NCBI RefSeq assembly: GCF_921293095.1
Contig: NC_060253.1
Span: forward strand, 82,621,992 to 82,685,991
Direction of reading: 5' to 3'
Source: Ischnura elegans
Taxonomy: Eukaryota; Arthropoda; Insecta; Odonata; Coenagrionidae
DNA length: 64,000 nucleotides
Under the pieces are notes generated by a model, which saw only the letters and a program-made list of their open reading frames with translations, was not told the origin of the DNA and searched no databases. How positions within the stretch are numbered: the first letter of the stretch is position 1; each line of letters begins with the position of its first letter. Below are positions 1 to 10,498 of this stretch, piece by piece. The position numbers were made by a program, and so were the translations under genes.

Positions 1-452
1 TATAAATGCCTGGTACCAGAGACTTTAAAATAATTTTGAAGTGCTGAGCCCGAATCCAAAGTGAAAATTCGCGTTCATCTCAGAGATTTATCAAATGCTG
101 ATGAAAAAGTGAGAGAAAAACAGACATTTTTCAGCACTTTCAATAGGTACCTACTCTGTGGTATTGTACTGCTTAATATTGTACTGTTAGCATCAATCTT
201 AGCATCAAACTTTGACGCCGCAGTACTTGACCTACAGATAAAAAAAAGTTTCAGGATATTCGAGCCTTGATTATTAAAAAAGCAGAGGGAAAATATTAAC
301 TCTATTCCACAAAACCTAAAATATAAGTACTCATTGCTCATATGGGAGGTGGTCATCTGAAAAGATAAGTACTCATTGTGTGTTTGAAACAGATGAAGCA
401 GTGACCGCTGCAGATTTAAGTACCAGGTGACACGTAGAAATTGAATTTATCT
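1..452. other. Unannotated AT-rich sequence
   Basis: I see no gene or recognisable repeat here. The open frames on both strands are short, overlap one another and have no recognisable protein motif. The first M1-family element begins at the right edge. Confidence 0.5.
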
Positions 453-1118
453 AATAGGGTGGTTTCCTATTATTTTTTATTGCCTAATTGAAATATTAAT
501 ACTCCTGGAGTACATATTTCACGCTTTTAGATTTTTAAATGACGATATCTATTTTTCGCGATTAAATGAAAAGTTAAAATTTTCAAGCGCGCGAAAACGC
601 GACGGCTAAGTAGGAATGATGGGAAAAGCCCATGTAACGTCATTCTGGTTCCCGCTGTCGCCGTGTTAGGTGACCTTGGGGCGAGGCTTTGAGCGCTGAT
701 ACGATGCAGGCTGCTAGCAGGTAGCAGAGTACACTGCTAGCAGGTAGCGCTTGGCTTGAATAAAGATTATTAATACCTTACCAAACGAAGGAAACTTTCC
801 GACCTTAGGAAGTTTTAATAGGTGATTATTAAGACAGGTTTCCCTGAGGTCTGTGCCTCATACATGCATTGGTAGTCTCAGAAGATGTAAAACTCCTATC
901 AACTCGTATAGAAACTAGGTCCCTGTGACGTCACGTGGAGTGGCATCGCATGGGCGCCAATCTCGCCTTTTTCAAATGCGGTTAAAATTGACCTTTGCCA
1001 TTCGTCTAAACTGGGATTTGTAAAACAAAATAATTTGCACATTATGAATACACTAATGGTGGTTAACGAATCGCAATCAATGCCTTTCGTTTTCTTTGAT
1101 GAAGGAAATTACCCTATT
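453..1118 (+). mobile_element. M1-family TIR element, near-full copy 1
   Basis: This is a 666-bp non-coding repeat. It starts AATAGGGTGGTTTCC and ends with an imperfect reverse complement (GGAAATTACCCTATT), so it has terminal inverted repeats of about 15 bp. It matches 4251-4920 in inverted orientation along its whole length, 45199-45410 over its 5' third and 57213-57583 over its 3' half. It carries no transposase ORF, so it is presumably a non-autonomous DNA transposon of unknown superfamily. A clear target-site duplication is not visible. The 3' half carries an overlapping TGACGTCA/CACGTG motif at 926-938 that is conserved between copies. Confidence 0.75.
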
Positions 1119-1561
1119 CATTAGTTTCTTTGAGGACGATACATGAATTATTTTCACCTTATCAGACCTAAACCACCGTAAAATTTTGCAGTCATCTTTG
1201 TTTGTTCGGATCAAAATAGTAGAGTAACTGCCGTTTCCTAACACCAAAGGAATTAATATCCTTTTCCATGGGCCACCATCTTATCGTGGCAGAAATAAAT
1301 GCGCGTTCTCTGACTTCTAGGGCTGCACTGCTAAGATTAATTCTCAATTACTCCCGGATAAGGTCATTCTTGCCAGATTGGTTGGAAGGTAGGAACCATA
1401 AAAGTATTTCACGTGAGAACGTGAAATACTGTGTACAATTTTGCTGTGTTGTTATGTAGTAATTGTAATTTTCGAAGGCTTCACTACCATGTTGGCATCG
1501 TATTTGGAGTTAGCGACCTACATCTGAGTTCATTTACACCATTGGGAAGGGTAGAGATAAA
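1119..1561. other. Unannotated intergenic sequence
   Basis: No supported gene or repeat is visible. A 63-codon frame at 1268-1459 has no recognisable motif. Confidence 0.4.
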
Positions 1562-1769
1562 GTCGGCGTCGACATTAGCCTGCTATTAACGAAAGGCGCC
1601 AAGGGGACCACGGCTTAATGTCCCAACCGACGGACAGAGTGATGTAAATTAAAGTGGCCTCCACTAAACACTCAAGCAGGGCAATCTTTGAAAAAATCTC
1701 TGACTCAGAATTTGAACCCGGGCCCCCAGGGTGATATTCCAATATCCTAGTCTCCACAGCAACCCAAAA
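1562..1769 (-). mobile_element. tRNA-derived SINE, family C, copy 1
   Basis: On the minus strand this reads as a tRNA-like head, with a box-B-like GGTTCAAATTC segment, followed by a tRNA-unrelated body. The same head and body recur at 40173-40380 (minus) and 17733-17955 (plus). The shared body includes the pieces ggaccacggct, cggacagag and gcgtcg. Pol III box elements plus repetition at three unlinked places identify it as a SINE. The copies are diverged, so the family is not recent. Confidence 0.65.
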
Positions 1770-1870
1770 ATTCACATTTATCAATTTCATGGATTGAAAA
1801 ACTGGTTCTTGATGTAATTAAATCCGTGTCCCAAAAAGCCATGTTGCTGAAGTATAGAGAGGTGGTGTGA

Positions 1871-1927
1871 ACTCCGACGGATGTGAATAAGACACTGTCA
1901 AAGTGTTTTATTCACATTCGTCGGAGT
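1871..1927 (+). repeat. 26-bp stem hairpin
   Basis: Arms at 1871-1896 and 1902-1927 are inverted copies separated by a 5-nt loop. They differ at two positions. In a plus-strand transcript both differences become G:U pairs, so the stem would be uninterrupted over 26 bp. It could be a very short MITE or a small structured RNA. There is no direct evidence of transcription. Confidence 0.6.
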
Positions 1928-2072
1928 CAGGCTTCTGATTGGTCCATTTAGGAGGCCAGGGATTTCTCAATGGTCAGTCTTCCCTGGTGTTTTCCTTATC
2001 ATTTTCTCCCGATCCTTTACCAGTCTTTTCCCCGAGTTGGGTAGCTGGTAGGTATCCGTCTTCCCTGTTTAA

Positions 2073-2306
2073 AGGTCGTTTTACACGGGACACGGAATTG
2101 CGCAGGTTAGAGCTGCATTAATTTCTAAAATGGCGTGGAACTAAGCGAATGCATTAACGAAATTATAACAGGGGCTATTTTGCCGTCTCGCATCCACGCA
2201 TTCTCGCATGTGTTGCAGCAATTCACCGCTGCACACGACGCAATTTTGATTGCGACTTCGCACGTGCGTCAGATTGCGCAATTCCGTGTACCGTGTAAAA
2301 CGGCCT
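2073..2306. mobile_element. PIF/Harbinger-like MITE
   Basis: The element is 234 bp and has inverted termini of about 34 bp beginning AGGYCGTTTTACACGG and continuing into ACACGGAATTGCGCA. It is flanked on both sides by TAA (2070-2072 and 2307-2309), the 3-bp TWA duplication typical of PIF/Harbinger elements. It encodes no transposase and is presumably mobilised in trans. The superfamily assignment rests on the duplication length and sequence only. Confidence 0.65.
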
Positions 2307-2309
2307 TAA

Positions 2310-4092
2310 GGTTGAAGGTCTGCGCTGACTCTTGACCACACTGCGAAAGCTTACTTAAGGTTAACGACAATTACAATTGAATAATTAAATCTTTTTAACT
2401 CATTTCCAATTCGAGTCACGTAAAACAGTGACTGCTTCATTTAGATTTGAGTATCAGGTGCTGCAAAAAGAGAAAGGACCAAATCTAAATCATTCGGTTT
2501 GATCAAGCAAGATATCGTCCGGTGTTGGGCTATCGGGTGGTCACTTGGTCTTCATTGGACCGCAGTGTGGTCAACCTCGTAAGTGGTCCGCACCCTCAGC
2601 CCAAATCCCTTTCACTCTTTCTTGAATTTCTACCCCCTTTTGAATGGTTTGCGGTGGCACCACTTCCCTAGGGATCGCTTCTGCGAAACAGGGAGTCATT
2701 GGGAATCGAATCAGATCGAAATTGGGCAGGGGAGTCCTTTCGCGTAGGCTTAATACAGATGAGAGCTGAAAGAGAAAATGGAATAATTGATGCGGGGATC
2801 TGCCTCTCCCTTTTTTAGGAAATAAATGAAAGCAGAGGAGCGCCTTGGTATTGGAGGACGATTGCTCCAGGGAACGTAATCTTCTTAGACAGTGCGGGTG
2901 CCTCTATTTCTTTCGTACACCGCGTCGTCTATGCCTGGGCGAAATAAAGAAGTCGATATCAGAATGCTCGATTTATTGGAATAATCGGTTTCAAGAATAT
3001 AGATACAATGATTACGGTAGCTATTCTCCTTGCGTAGCATGGTATAAAATTTGTGATAATATATCGTGGTGTATTTTTCGATAAAAATCGCCTCCTCATA
3101 AATATATTTTTGGGATGACATGTCGTTGTATCCTAAATTTATCCAATAATTTTTAGCGATATTTAGCGTGCATTTTATCACGATATTTTATCTTGACTTT
3201 TTGGCGTGATATTTTTATCGGTCACGATTTTATTTCTATTTCTTATCGGGCGGTATATCATGATTTTTATCCGACAGCTATGCATCAATACTCAATAGGT
3301 GATTATCAAATTAATTAAATATCGGGATATTTTCCTATATTACGATATATTGTCATCCACTAGATTGCTGCGGTAAGTAGGCACCACACCTGATCCGGCG
3401 ATTTAGCTGCCTACTCGAATAAGATAATTCTATTGGCTAAATCCACTGATATCTCCTCCATGTCCCTTCAAGAAGCTCTCTCCAAGGAGAGGGAAAAGAA
3501 GCAGCTCCTAAATGAGATACAGAGGGTACAGAAGGCATTGATAGAGCAAATGTTGAGCGGGGTGGCGATTTTGAAAACGGTGTTGGAGGTTCAAATTTTG
3601 GGTAAGCGAGGTTATGAAGGAAAAGAATAGGATTTTTAGATGGAGTAAAAGGGTATGCTATAATTTTATTGGAAAATGGGAAGTCCATAAGGAGAGGGGA
3701 GATGCCAGAATTCTTTTTAAATACTCCATGGGAACTAGCCTTACTAGGTTGAATACTTGGTGATATTAATAATTTTCACTAAATTTTACTCAATGTGATT
3801 GTTTTTGTTGAAAGAATTCTACCGGTTCATGTGTATGTGAAGCTGTGAATCACTCCGGCCTGTCCCTCCTCTCGGTAGGAATTCGCATTACAGATACCTC
3901 GAGGGCATTGCCGCTGTCGCTGCATTGGCCAGGTCCCTCACTCAAGAATAAGCATCACTTCCTCACAACCAGTAGTATACTCTCTTTCCTCTTGGCGTAT
4001 TACTCTCATGATACTCAATTAATGATGTTATAATTTTCGCGGTCCATAAGGTTTACTCATGTCAACATTAACTTATATCCCAAACATGAAAT
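2310..4092. other. Unannotated AT-rich stretch
   Basis: No supported gene is present. Around 3050-3360 the sequence is made of loosely repeated CGATATTTTATC-like words, which looks like low-complexity drift rather than a defined repeat. The short ORFs near 2845-3181 and 3433-3688 overlap on opposite strands and show no domain. Confidence 0.4.
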
Positions 4093-4202
4093 ATAGCATA
4101 TCCATGAATTGCCTTGAGAAAAAATTCCCCTGGACCGGGAATCGTACGACGGACCTTTGGCTTTCCGGGCCAATGTGCAGACTACGATATCCAGGTTCCT
4201 TA
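4093..4202 (-). mobile_element. tRNA-derived SINE, family A, minus copy
   Basis: The reverse complement begins aaggaacctggat. It continues through a box-A-like region and the conserved piece attggcccgga, then a box-B-like element (GTACGATTCC) and a gtccaggggaattttt segment. It is the inverted counterpart of the copy at 4920-5023. Neither is a functional tRNA, because the acceptor stem does not close. Confidence 0.6.
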
Positions 4203-4206
4203 ATTT

Positions 4207-4249
4207 CCATGGCAATTGTACCGAGTTTTTCTTAGTACAATTGCCATGG
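4207..4249 (+). repeat. Perfect 15-bp inverted repeat
   Basis: Arms ccatggcaattgtac (4207-4221) and its exact reverse complement (4235-4249) enclose a 13-nt loop. The hairpin sits exactly between the minus-strand SINE and the inverted M1 element. It may be a remnant of the terminus of another element. Confidence 0.7.
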
Positions 4250-4250
4250 G

Positions 4251-4920
4251 AATAGGGTATTTTCCTTCATCAAAGAAAACGGAAGGCATTGATAGTGATT
4301 CGTTACCCACCATTAGTGTATTCATAATATACAAATTATTTGGTTTTACAAATCCCAGTTTAGATGAATGGCAATGGTCAATTTTAACCGCATTTGAAAA
4401 AGGTCAGATTGGCACCCATGCGATGCCACTCCACGTGACGTCACAGGAACCTAATTTCCATACGAGTAGATAGGAGTTTTACATTGTCTGAGATTACCAA
4501 TGCATGCATGAGGCACAGAGCTCAGGGAAATACAACTTAATAATCACCTATTAAAACCTACTATGGTCGGAAAGTTTCCTTTGTTTGGTAAGGTATTAAT
4601 AATCCTTATTTAAGCCAAGCGCTACCTACTAGCAGGGTACTCTGCTACCTGCTAGCAGCCAGCATCCCAGCGGCGCACAATATCCTCGCCCCAAGTTCAC
4701 CTCTTTCGGCGTAGCCGGGAACCAGAATGACGTCACAGGGGCTTTTCCCAGCATTCATACATAGCCGTCTCGTTTTCGCACGCTTGAAAATTTTCACTTT
4801 TCAATTAATCTCTAAAAATAGATATCATCATTTAAAAATCTAAAAGCGTGGATTGCGTACTCCCGGAGTAATAATCTTTCGATTTAGGCAATAAAAAAAT
4901 AATAGGAAACCACCCTACTA
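4251..4920 (-). mobile_element. M1-family TIR element, near-full copy 2 (inverted)
   Basis: This is the reverse complement of the element at 453-1118 over its full length, starting aatagggta and ending accctac. It has the same conserved internal blocks: the gctagcaggtagc-type repeat, the CRE/E-box block at 4431-4443 and the cgcttttagatttttaaat block. It is non-coding. It lies between two family-A SINEs that point away from each other. Confidence 0.75.
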
Positions 4921-5023
4921 AGGAACCTGGATAGCATAGTGGTCTGAGCATTGGCCCGGAAGGCCCAAGGTCCGTGGTTTGATTCCAGGTCCAGGGGAAT
5001 TTTTTCTCGTGTTGATTCGTGAA
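4920..5023 (+). mobile_element. tRNA-derived SINE, family A, plus copy
   Basis: The head reads aaggaacctggatagcat. It has a box-A-like tagcatagtggt and a box-B-like GGTTTGATTCC, followed by gtccaggggaatttttt. It matches the inverted copy at 4093-4202. The repetition and Pol III boxes make it a SINE rather than a tRNA gene. Confidence 0.65.
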
Positions 5024-7782
5024 CACTATCCCTTGGACTTCCTTTCGTCTGGCTCCAATTCTTCGACCTACACGACATGGGTACTACCCATTAATTGATG
5101 GAAAAATGTCGGTCGAAATCGATTATTCGAGCAATCGATTTTTGGTCAAAATGAAAAGCTCGACTTTTCAACAAAAATCGAAATTTGCACCGCATTATCG
5201 ATTTACCGAAAAAAAATCGACGGTCTTTAAAAAAAATATAGCCAATGCAAAATATTTTTTATTTATTATTAAAACACTCAAAATATGAATTTGATTCATA
5301 GAAAGCTTATGTCGACGCTGCGTTTCTCTCCAACCTTTTTTCCCTCTCCTAACCTCATCGCGCGAATTATATTAGATACTGGTTGTCTTCTCCAAACACC
5401 ATACCATAGTCAATGAGAAAAATGCCTCGGAAATAATGTTTGTGCTCACCAAAGCTGGAGTCAACAATTTTACAAACTAAATAGTATAATTAGTCGTTAA
5501 AAATAAAAATTTTACATTAACTGATTGAGTTCTTGGTTTTTAAATTTTATTCGTGAAAAATTTATTATGTATATCAGACGGATGGGAAAATAAAGGTTCG
5601 ACTAATAAAAGTTCACCCCCTCCAATAGTGAGACGAAAACCTTAATATTCCACCATATATTGTCACAGTCAATTGATGGGAAACTATTTTTTCTTATTAT
5701 TGGACCAGAAGTAACAAAAAAAGCAATTTGAGTTAATTTTTTCTAATCGTATGATCATTGAAGCTTCCTGATAGTATTTTCTGTCATATTCCTCTTCCCT
5801 CGTTAGCATATATTGCAGCACATTGTATTGATCACTATCTCCTTTCCATCTTTTGTATCTCTCATAAAATGGATACTTTTCGGTTTTGGGACCCATAGTT
5901 ATACACATTTCATTATTTTTGAGTGGTAATAACGGAATTTTATTTGTTATAATCATAGTGATAAGAGTAAAAAATCCCCTCGTATGGTCGTGGCTTTGTA
6001 CCTATATTTCTCTGCTCGAATTAATCTGTAGATCTACTTCATAATACCTCTAACGGAGCAAATAAAGGCTCCAACCTCAAAAGCAAATAACTATTTTAGT
6101 CAATTGTGGAAAAATATTTGTGGTTAGCGTTGGTTGTGCATGGTCTGTATGTCATACCTATTCATGTCCCCAAGTCCTCATTATCTGTTATATTCAGGGA
6201 TGAGTGGAAAAAAATGAGTTCCAGGAAATGGAATTTTTCTCGTCCGAACACAGTCGTTGGAACTGTGTCACTGGGCGCCATTGAGTCATGCGGATGACGC
6301 TCGGCGTAAAATCCGGATGACCATATCACATTCACCCCTGCGTTCTTCGTATTTTTTAACGAGTTACAAAAGTCCTTTTCAGTCAAAATTGTTATCCTAG
6401 CTGAATTATATTTCCTCGGTATCCTTAAATTTTACAATGAAATTCCGTTGTAAAGATTTAGACTATCTGGAATTTCGGCGTTTTTTATTTGGGTCACATA
6501 ATTTTTTTCAACAGTCAACGGGACTGTAAAAATGAGTAGATAAATAATAATAAACTTCATGGTCGCTCCATAGTGCAATGTGTATCCATAGTTCTCCTTG
6601 TGTTTCAAATTCAGGTCTTCACCTTACAATTTTTTTCAACAATTCGTATCCCTCTTCTGTATTTTCTTACATAACTGAGTATATCTATGCGAATATTTTT
6701 TCTCTGTGAAAATTTTATGGTCTGTAGCAATTTCCTACAAAGCGGAGCTGGTTGTCTGAGGCTATCTCCAGCTTAGGATTCCCTTTTTCGTCTAGCAATA
6801 AAAACGCACAGTATTATATCTATAGCTCAGAATTGCATTTCTTTATACTGCTTCAGGAGTCTGCATGTTTTGAAAAAATGCTCCTATACTCCTGTCAAAA
6901 CGGATTGCAAGAGTAATAGATTAACAGTGATTAACCCTCTTTGTGCCACCTGCTTGGAGTGGCTCTGGCAATCCCAAAAGTGTTTTAGGTAGAACCTGCG
7001 CTTCGAAATACTGCTTTTATTAGTTAGATAAACTGGACAACAACGAGTTATAATGGCTAAATGTGTCATTTATAAAAATTAAAAGTAATTTTAAATTAAT
7101 CAAAATAGCTGTACAATGCATTTATTTTACAAAAAATGGAATAATCTTGTGATATGAAGAATGGCTGTTATATTGACTCTTAGGTATCGGAAGAATTTAA
7201 AAAACTTTCTCTGGAAATACGGTAAGGCTTCATAACTATATCATTTGTGATGAATAAAAAGAAGTTAACTAGTGAGAGCTTTTGCTTTGTTAATTTTAAC
7301 CTAATTTGGAAAAATGATGTGTATATAATTGCTGACCACCAACTCGACCACGCTGTCAAAATGTCGTAGTTTCACACCGGTTTAGCATCTTTGTTTGTTT
7401 ACGCTACGTCGTTGAGTTACGTTGCATTGTGACAATATTACTCGTTTTATTATCCACTTTACTTCTTAGTCTTAAATTATTAAATATACCTTTGGGCTGA
7501 AGTGATGGCTTCATTATGGCCGATTTAAAGGTAAATTTGTGTCTAAGGTAAAGGTAAGAGCTTGGATAATTTGAGGAAACGAAATGTGGCCGAAAGGGAA
7601 TCCACCAATTCCATCGATGTGATTCCGACGACTGAATCTGTTGAAGGATGCCGAATCGTCGACGTGCATTTTTTGGCAAATCAGATAATTTGTACGCATT
7701 TTTCCTCATTTTATCATTGTCAATTTCAGATTCATTTACTTTTGATGATGCTAAATATGATTTCATGCTTTCACGGCGAATT
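5024..7782. other. Long unannotated stretch
   Basis: About 2.7 kb of AT-rich DNA without a gene that I can support. The open frames are short and lack domains. A run of ATCGAT-type words lies at 5115-5222. The 154-codon minus-strand frame at 7404-7868 overlaps the right end of this stretch and is listed separately. Confidence 0.4.
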
Positions 7783-7868
7783 ATGTGGGTTAAATGTTCT
7801 CTGGATTCCCACCAGGTTAATTCTTTCATAACGGCCAACGTTTCAAGCTCAGTCTCGGCGCTCATCAT
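7404..7868 (-). CDS. Unrecognised ORF starting inside a hammerhead-like module
   Basis: This 154-codon minus-strand frame begins within the inverted module at 7783-7895, whose sequence is repeated at 8228-8340. The first 30 or so codons are therefore repeat-derived. The rest is rich in Asn, Arg, Ser and Lys and contains no domain I recognise. It is most likely a chance frame or a remnant of a retroelement. I give it little weight as a gene. Confidence 0.12.
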   Translation of the reverse strand: MMSAETELETLAVMKELTWWESREHLTHIIRRESMKSYLASSKVNESEIDNDKMRKNAYKLSDLPKNARRRFGILQQIQSSESHRWNWWIPFRPHFVSSNYPSSYLYLRHKFTFKSAIMKPSLQPKGIFNNLRLRSKVDNKTSNIVTMQRNSTT

Positions 7869-7895
7869 CAGGGCTGAATGCTGATTTATTTAATT
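7783..7895 (-). repeat. Hammerhead-like module, left inverted arm
   Basis: On the minus strand the arm reads CTGATGA (7865-7871), then a short imperfect stem-loop, then GAAAC (7840-7844) followed by GTTGGCC. CTGANGA, a helix and GAAA is the conserved core order of a hammerhead ribozyme. Such motifs are established in the terminal repeats of Penelope-like elements. The whole arm of about 113 bp is repeated in inverted orientation at 8228-8340. Stem II here is weak (about four pairs). Confidence 0.5.
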
Positions 7896-8227
7896 TTGGT
7901 TGCTAAGACTCATTATTGCAATACATTTAGTTAATTAAAAATATTAAAAAATATACATGCATATATAATAACATAAAAAGAATGATTCCAGTTCTTTTAT
8001 CGCACATATATGAAACAGTCTGTTTCCTTATGTGACATGTTTTCATAAATAACATTGTCTAACTGCAATTACGAGATAATGTGGTCAACTGCATCATGAT
8101 TTTCTATCTCCGTGACGCTAGATGGCGTTTGTTCCTATTTGATGTATTCACGAACTTTCCCACACTAATAATATCGTCTGCAGAACGGGTTTCCAGGTGT
8201 TTCTGATGAAGTACCAAGAGTAAAATT

Positions 8228-8340
8228 AAATAAATCAACATTCAGCCCTCATAATGAGCGCCGAGATGGAGCTTGAAACGTTGGCCGTTATGAAAAAATT
8301 AACCCGGTGGGAATCCCGAGAGCATTTCACCCATATCGAC
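8228..8340 (+). repeat. Hammerhead-like module, right inverted arm
   Basis: This is the inverted copy of 7783-7895. The core here is degenerate (CTCATAA at 8248-8254), but GAAAC (8275-8279) and the following GTTGGCC are kept. The two arms point away from a 330-bp AT-rich spacer that has no recognisable coding capacity. Confidence 0.5.
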
Positions 8341-8844
8341 ATGCTGTTTTTAAAATTTGTCTTTTGAATTCTTAATTTTTAACTGTATAATTAATCGTAA
8401 TATTTTATCGATAAGATTATATCCTAATGAATGTAAACAATTTACTAGATCAAACCCGATATATTGCCCCGCGGCAATAAGAGGGTTAAGGAGGATATAT
8501 TAATATGAAAACATGAATTACCCCCATCTCAGTGGTGTTACTAGGACTTGGCCTTGGGATGGGGGATCAGATGGATTTTAAAATTGAATTGTACACCACA
8601 GCGGGAAATAATACCCACACTTTTAGTACAGGAAAGTGATTTACAACGGCCGTAACGCTAGGGATCACGTCGCAGGTATGAAAAAAATTCCTGTGTCGGT
8701 TCGCTGGAACGGGAGAATCCGCTTAAGTGACCAATCTCGGGCCTCTCAAATCGGAAATCCTTCACAAGCAGTGACAAAAAAGAAATTTTAGCCCATTGAA
8801 AGTTACGTTGTTTGAGATACCACTCCCTCAGAAACACATACATA
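8341..8844. other. Unannotated intergenic sequence
   Basis: Nothing supported. The 88-codon minus-strand frame at 8658-8924 runs into the neighbouring MITE and has no motif. Confidence 0.4.
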
Positions 8845-9121
8845 CAGTAGCGTAGCCAGGATTTTGAAATGGGGGAGGGGTTTACCGGAAATTTTAAGGG
8901 CCCTTCCGGGTGTATGGAAAACACCCCAGGGCAAACGGGAGTCCTCCCCCCGCAAAATTTTGGGATTTTTTATGCTGAAAACGTGATTTTAGGACTGAAA
9001 AACAGTAATTTTGTATGAGTATCAATTAAAAGTTATGTATTGAGGCCATCTTACTCTTTTTGGCGCCTTTTTCAAAGGCTCAAGGGGGGGTTTTAACCCG
9101 GATAACCCCCCGCCGTGGCTA
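8845..9121. mobile_element. hAT-type MITE relative (CAGTAGCGTAGCC end)
   Basis: The left terminus is CAGTAGCGTAGCCAGG, a variant of the CAGnGGCGnAG ends seen at 20496, 28739 and 30339. The interior has the same G-run/C-run layout, including gggggggttttaaccc near the right end. The right terminus is eroded (gccgtggcta), so the boundary and target duplication are uncertain. Confidence 0.5.
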
Positions 9122-9477
9122 CATATATACAACGATCACTCCTTCCGCTCTACTGCGAGAAGAAATGCTCGTGTTCGAACAATGGTACGGGTTCCCTGGA
9201 CGGGATGGGTGGACTGGTTTTGAAATCAAATATTTCCTTCTCAGCACAGTTGAGGGTCAGTTCTTCGGATCAACAAAGTGTTGAGTGATGATAAAAGGTG
9301 AAAAAAGCTTGGTATATATTGGTGAAAGTGAGCGTAAGGTGCAGGGGCAGGTAAGGTCAATCCTCCCGCTCTAGAAAACCAACACACTGATTTGTTTCGT
9401 ACTTGTGACATGATCCCTAACGTTAAGGCCATTTGAGATTACTTGTCTGAAGTCAGCTATTCTTCTCGGGAGAAGGG

Positions 9478-9550
9478 GGGTTAGTGTTGTAAGTGGTAGT
9501 ACGTATAACTAACCGGCAATCGGGGGATCCAGGTTCAAATCTGGGCTAAA
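9478..9550 (+). mobile_element. tRNA-like SINE head
   Basis: A box-A-like segment (agtggtagtacgtataact) and a box-B-like segment (GGTTCAAATCT) lie at tRNA-like spacing. No folded tRNA with a closed acceptor stem can be drawn, so a SINE head or tRNA relic is the better call. Confidence 0.4.
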
Positions 9551-9671
9551 CTTAAAGCTTTTTTCATGGCAAATTTCAACCTTGGTGTATATTACTTTTC
9601 TTTTTCACAATTGAGGCCGTAGAGCTAACATTCCATGTTCTTCGCAAAGTTATTATTAATAACATTTTTTT

Positions 9672-9765
9672 GTCGGCGGGGTCTTCTATAAAGGAGGTCG
9701 CGGGCTCGAGTCCGGCCTGAGTAGGTTTCCCCTATCCAGGGCATGGTTTTTCGTGTTAAATTTGT
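9672..9765 (+). mobile_element. tRNA-like SINE head
   Basis: A box-B-like element (GGGCTCGAGTCC) is followed by a non-tRNA tail (ggtttcccctatccagggc). The box-A side is degenerate. It looks like a decayed tRNA-derived SINE of a different family from those above. Confidence 0.4.
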
Positions 9766-10498
9766 TGAATGCCCATATATAAATGGCCAATAAGAGCTGT
9801 ATTCGGTGGTTTGGGAATAGAAATTTAAAAAAATGAAAATATTTTTAAGATATCCCTAAATTTGATATTTGATGTTGAAATTTGCAAGTTTTTTTTCTTT
9901 CGTAAAAAAGGGCGAACTCTCCTAAAAGATAGGCGAAACTAGAGATCTTAGGGAGCGAGAGTTTCTTTCCCTCTCATCCCCCGTCATAGTTACACCACTA
10001 CCCCATCCACTGCGATATACTCGTCAGTCTTCGAGATCTCTTTTGCTAACCGCGGCTTCAGTGGGATTCGTTGCGGTAAATGGAGCCCGCTTACAAGTGG
10101 CGCCATTCTGCGGCCGCGCAGCTAACGAGATTAATGTAATAAAGCAACCGCTTTAATCTCTTAATCTCCTTCATACTCTCCTCACTTGGATGAGCTCATC
10201 AAGGTCTGAAAATATGCCGCAAGAATCGGACCAGTTGCGCCATATCCATTTAGTACTACTCGTGCGTTCAATCTACGCCGCAAGCCACCTAAACAGGCGT
10301 TTGGCGAGGGGTGATAGTACACCATTCGTTAAAAAATAAAATGGGAATACTCTAATGAAGTTCCGCTTAGCATTTATTAAAGTCTTAATTGTTCGGAAGA
10401 AAAAAGAAATACCCAAACCTTTCCATCCGTTCGACGAAATATGTCTTTTAATTTATCGCTTCTGTCGGAACAGGAAGTACAATAGGTTTCTAATTAAT
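9766..10498. other. Unannotated intergenic sequence
   Basis: No gene, clear repeat or RNA was recognised in this stretch. Confidence 0.4.

Noticed and set aside
4920..5010. Possible functional tRNA gene
   Set aside because: Box A and box B are present, but the acceptor and anticodon stems do not close and the sequence is repeated inverted nearby. A SINE explains it better. The same reasoning was used for 9478, 9672, 12024 and 43195.
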